A stretch of DNA of 35,247 nt from Taibaiella sp. (lineage in GTDB: Bacteria > Bacteroidota > Bacteroidia > Chitinophagales > Chitinophagaceae): contig JAIOYR010000037.1 in assembly GCA_021740995.1 (NCBI GenBank), positions 1 to 35,247 of the forward strand, given 5' to 3'. The position numbers were made by a program, and so were the translations under genes. Under the pieces are notes generated by a model, which did not search any database, was not told where the DNA came from, and was given only the letters and a program-made list of their open reading frames with translations. Numbering within the stretch: position 1 is the stretch's first letter; every line of letters begins with the position of its first letter. Of this stretch, positions 34,116-35,247 are shown piece after piece.

Positions 34116-34213
34116 CGAAAAACAATCCTAATCATAAACCAAAAATGATCAAATTTCCGGGTGGACAACAAGAGTAAATAGAGCCTAAATCGACACAAAT
34201 GTATAAATGCTCT

Positions 34214-34675
34214 TTACTCAGCCTTTGTCCATACAGTAGTGCGCCCCAGCATTGATATGCCTACATATCCCCTTACCTCCAGATGGTCGCCTTTGTAGGT
34301 TATTTTGCAACTATAGGTCTTGCCGTTTTTGGGGTCGTAGATAGTACCATCTTCATAGTGGTTATCACCGTCTTTCTTAAAAGCCTTTAGCATTTGCAGC
34401 CCTATTATCGGGTCATTGCGTTTTGCCTTGTTTGGGTTGTTTATGTCTACCTTGGGCTTGCCATCCCTGTTGGGCTCCTTTAGCCACACTATCTTGCCAT
34501 AGTACTTGCCATCTGTGGCTTTGAATACCTGAATTTTTGCAGTTTTCTCATGGTTATACCACAGCCGCTCTATAGCATCCTGTGCATAAACACACTGCAC
34601 CACCGGCAATAAAAGAATAGAAAACAATAACGATCTCAGAAACAAGCGTGGCTGCATAACTATAGAATTTGTCAC
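34214..34675 (-). CDS. DUF2147 family secreted protein
   Basis: A 153-residue exported protein: signal peptide (about 7-31, 'LLLPVVQCVYAQ') and a single DUF2147 domain with 'IERLWYNHEKTAKIQVFKAT', 'GKIVWLKEPNRDGKPKVDIN', 'GLQMLKAFKKDGDNHYEDG' and 'GTIYDPKNGKTYSCKIT'. DUF2147 proteins are small lipocalin-like beta barrels of unknown ligand. An alternative start is Met7 (34657), which gives a more standard signal peptide. Its last 84 bases before the stop are repeated at 32607-32690, so the gene marks the right boundary of the putative inserted segment but is itself intact. Confidence 0.9.
   Translation of the reverse strand: MTNSIVMQPRLFLRSLLFSILLLPVVQCVYAQDAIERLWYNHEKTAKIQVFKATDGKYYGKIVWLKEPNRDGKPKVDINNPNKAKRNDPIIGLQMLKAFKKDGDNHYEDGTIYDPKNGKTYSCKITYKGDHLEVRGYVGISMLGRTTVWTKAE
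34218..34301. repeat. Right copy of the 84-bp direct repeat
   Basis: The 3' end of the intact DUF2147 gene. It differs from the left copy at two positions (34232 and 34297) and is offset from it by 1611 bases. Beyond the repeat the two flanks differ on both sides. Confidence 0.9.
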
Positions 34676-34709
34676 CTAAATCTAATCAAAATACCGCAGA
34701 TTCACTCAT

Positions 34710-35247
34710 TTATTCCGGCTCCACACTACCTATGCCAGATACATGTTTTACCACCTCTGGCTTGCCCTTATACTTTACAGAGCCGGCACCGCTTATGGTT
34801 GCTTCAAGCTTGCGGGATACTGATACTTCACTTTTTGCAGCACCGGATATGGATGCACTTGTCTCCTCAGTCTGCAACGGAAAGGCTTCAATTTTGCCAC
34901 CACCGCTTATTTCGTAGCTTGCCTGCCTTACTGTACCTCCGTTTATTTCCAGCTCAGAGAGGCCCGATAGGTCTGCCATAAATTTATCAGTGTTGATACT
35001 GTCTATCTCTATAGAGCATGCACCCGAAATATCAAGCTTAAATTCACTGCCGGTCACATTGCCATGAATGTTCACATGCGGAGAGCCAGACAATGACAAT
35101 GCTTTCAGAGCAGGTACAGAAATCCTTACTTCTACATCATCGTCACTAATCGACCAGGTATCATCCAGATCATAGGATATCACCAACGTGTTTTCCTTTA
35201 GTTCTGTTTTTATGTGTTTGATTATGTTTTCGTACCCGCTCAGTACT
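34710..35247 (-). CDS. GIN-domain (DUF2807) protein, partial
   Basis: The frame is open to the window edge, so the N-terminus and any signal peptide are missing; 179 residues are visible. The sequence alternates short strands: 'VEVRISVPALKALSLSGSPH', 'VNIHGNVTGSEFKLDISGAC', 'LSGLSELEINGGTV', 'ISGGGKIEAF', 'ISGAAKSEV', 'ISGAGSVKYKGKPEVVKHVS'. The repeated 'ISGAG.' rungs form the right-handed beta-helix of the GIN domain, annotated as a putative autotransporter adhesin head. These are exported Bacteroidota proteins of unknown role. A TTG at 35186 is not a true start. It is 34 bases upstream of the DUF2147 gene on the same strand, so possibly co-transcribed. Confidence 0.85.
   Translation of the reverse strand, partial: VLSGYENIIKHIKTELKENTLVISYDLDDTWSISDDDVEVRISVPALKALSLSGSPHVNIHGNVTGSEFKLDISGACSIEIDSINTDKFMADLSGLSELEINGGTVRQASYEISGGGKIEAFPLQTEETSASISGAAKSEVSVSRKLEATISGAGSVKYKGKPEVVKHVSGIGSVEPE

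Noticed and set aside
1-35247. tRNA, rRNA or CRISPR array
   Set aside because: No cloverleaf, rRNA-like sequence or regularly spaced direct repeats were seen; the only regular repeat array is the coding one at 10995-11535.

Overview
The window reads as a chromosomal piece of a Bacteroidota genome, most likely a Chitinophagia-type organism. The evidence is two large TonB-dependent receptors with carboxypeptidase-regulatory-like N-termini, a DUF4249 lipoprotein, an ECF sigma/FecR pair, a type IX secretion (T9SS) C-terminal sorting domain, a GIN-domain protein, and repeated TAnnTTTG promoter boxes with few Shine-Dalgarno sites. No tRNA, rRNA or CRISPR array was seen. Placement below the phylum is inference.

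Layout. 1-541 is the 3' end of an efflux adaptor. 727-4059 (minus) is a TonB receptor plus DUF4249 lipoprotein. 4060-4967 is a long gene-poor stretch with a possible transposase relic. 5118-10537 (plus) holds housekeeping-like genes: an amino acid permease, a MutS2 without Smr domain, a YbgC-type thioesterase and CinA, the last two overlapping by 4 bp. 10550-14106 (minus) is a cell-surface-signalling operon: ECF sigma, FecR anti-sigma, and, where a TonB receptor would be expected, an STN-domain protein with about twelve 'GVQLAGFxNIA'-like repeats. 14501-19642 (plus) is a TetR-controlled tripartite ABC efflux operon (TetR, TolC, adaptor, permease, ATPase) whose promoter is overlapped by a perfect 38-bp palindrome.

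19644-23575 contains an orphan cysteine-containing secreted protein, a large T9SS-exported protein with a gingipain-like but apparently degenerate catalytic domain, and carA. A bidirectional hairpin terminator separates carA from a convergent outer-membrane uptake operon at 23658-27145: a small His-rich membrane protein, a TonB receptor and a lipoprotein, probably for a metal. A RelE-type toxin-antitoxin pair follows at 27215-27666.

28120-32580 (plus) is a tight five-gene surface-glycan cassette: WbqC-like protein, NeuD/PglD-like acyltransferase, GT2 with two membrane helices, a cytoplasmic five-bladed-propeller GH43-like protein, and WecE aminotransferase. It fits the synthesis and lipid-linked transfer of an acylamino-deoxyhexose.

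32607-34301 is the most unusual stretch. An 84-bp direct repeat (82/84 identical) of the 3' end of a DUF2147 gene brackets about 1.5 kb holding palindromic repeats, an AT-rich orphan lipoprotein and a second toxin-antitoxin pair. This is the geometry left by an element that inserted at a gene's 3' end. The window ends in a GIN-domain (DUF2807) protein that runs off the edge.
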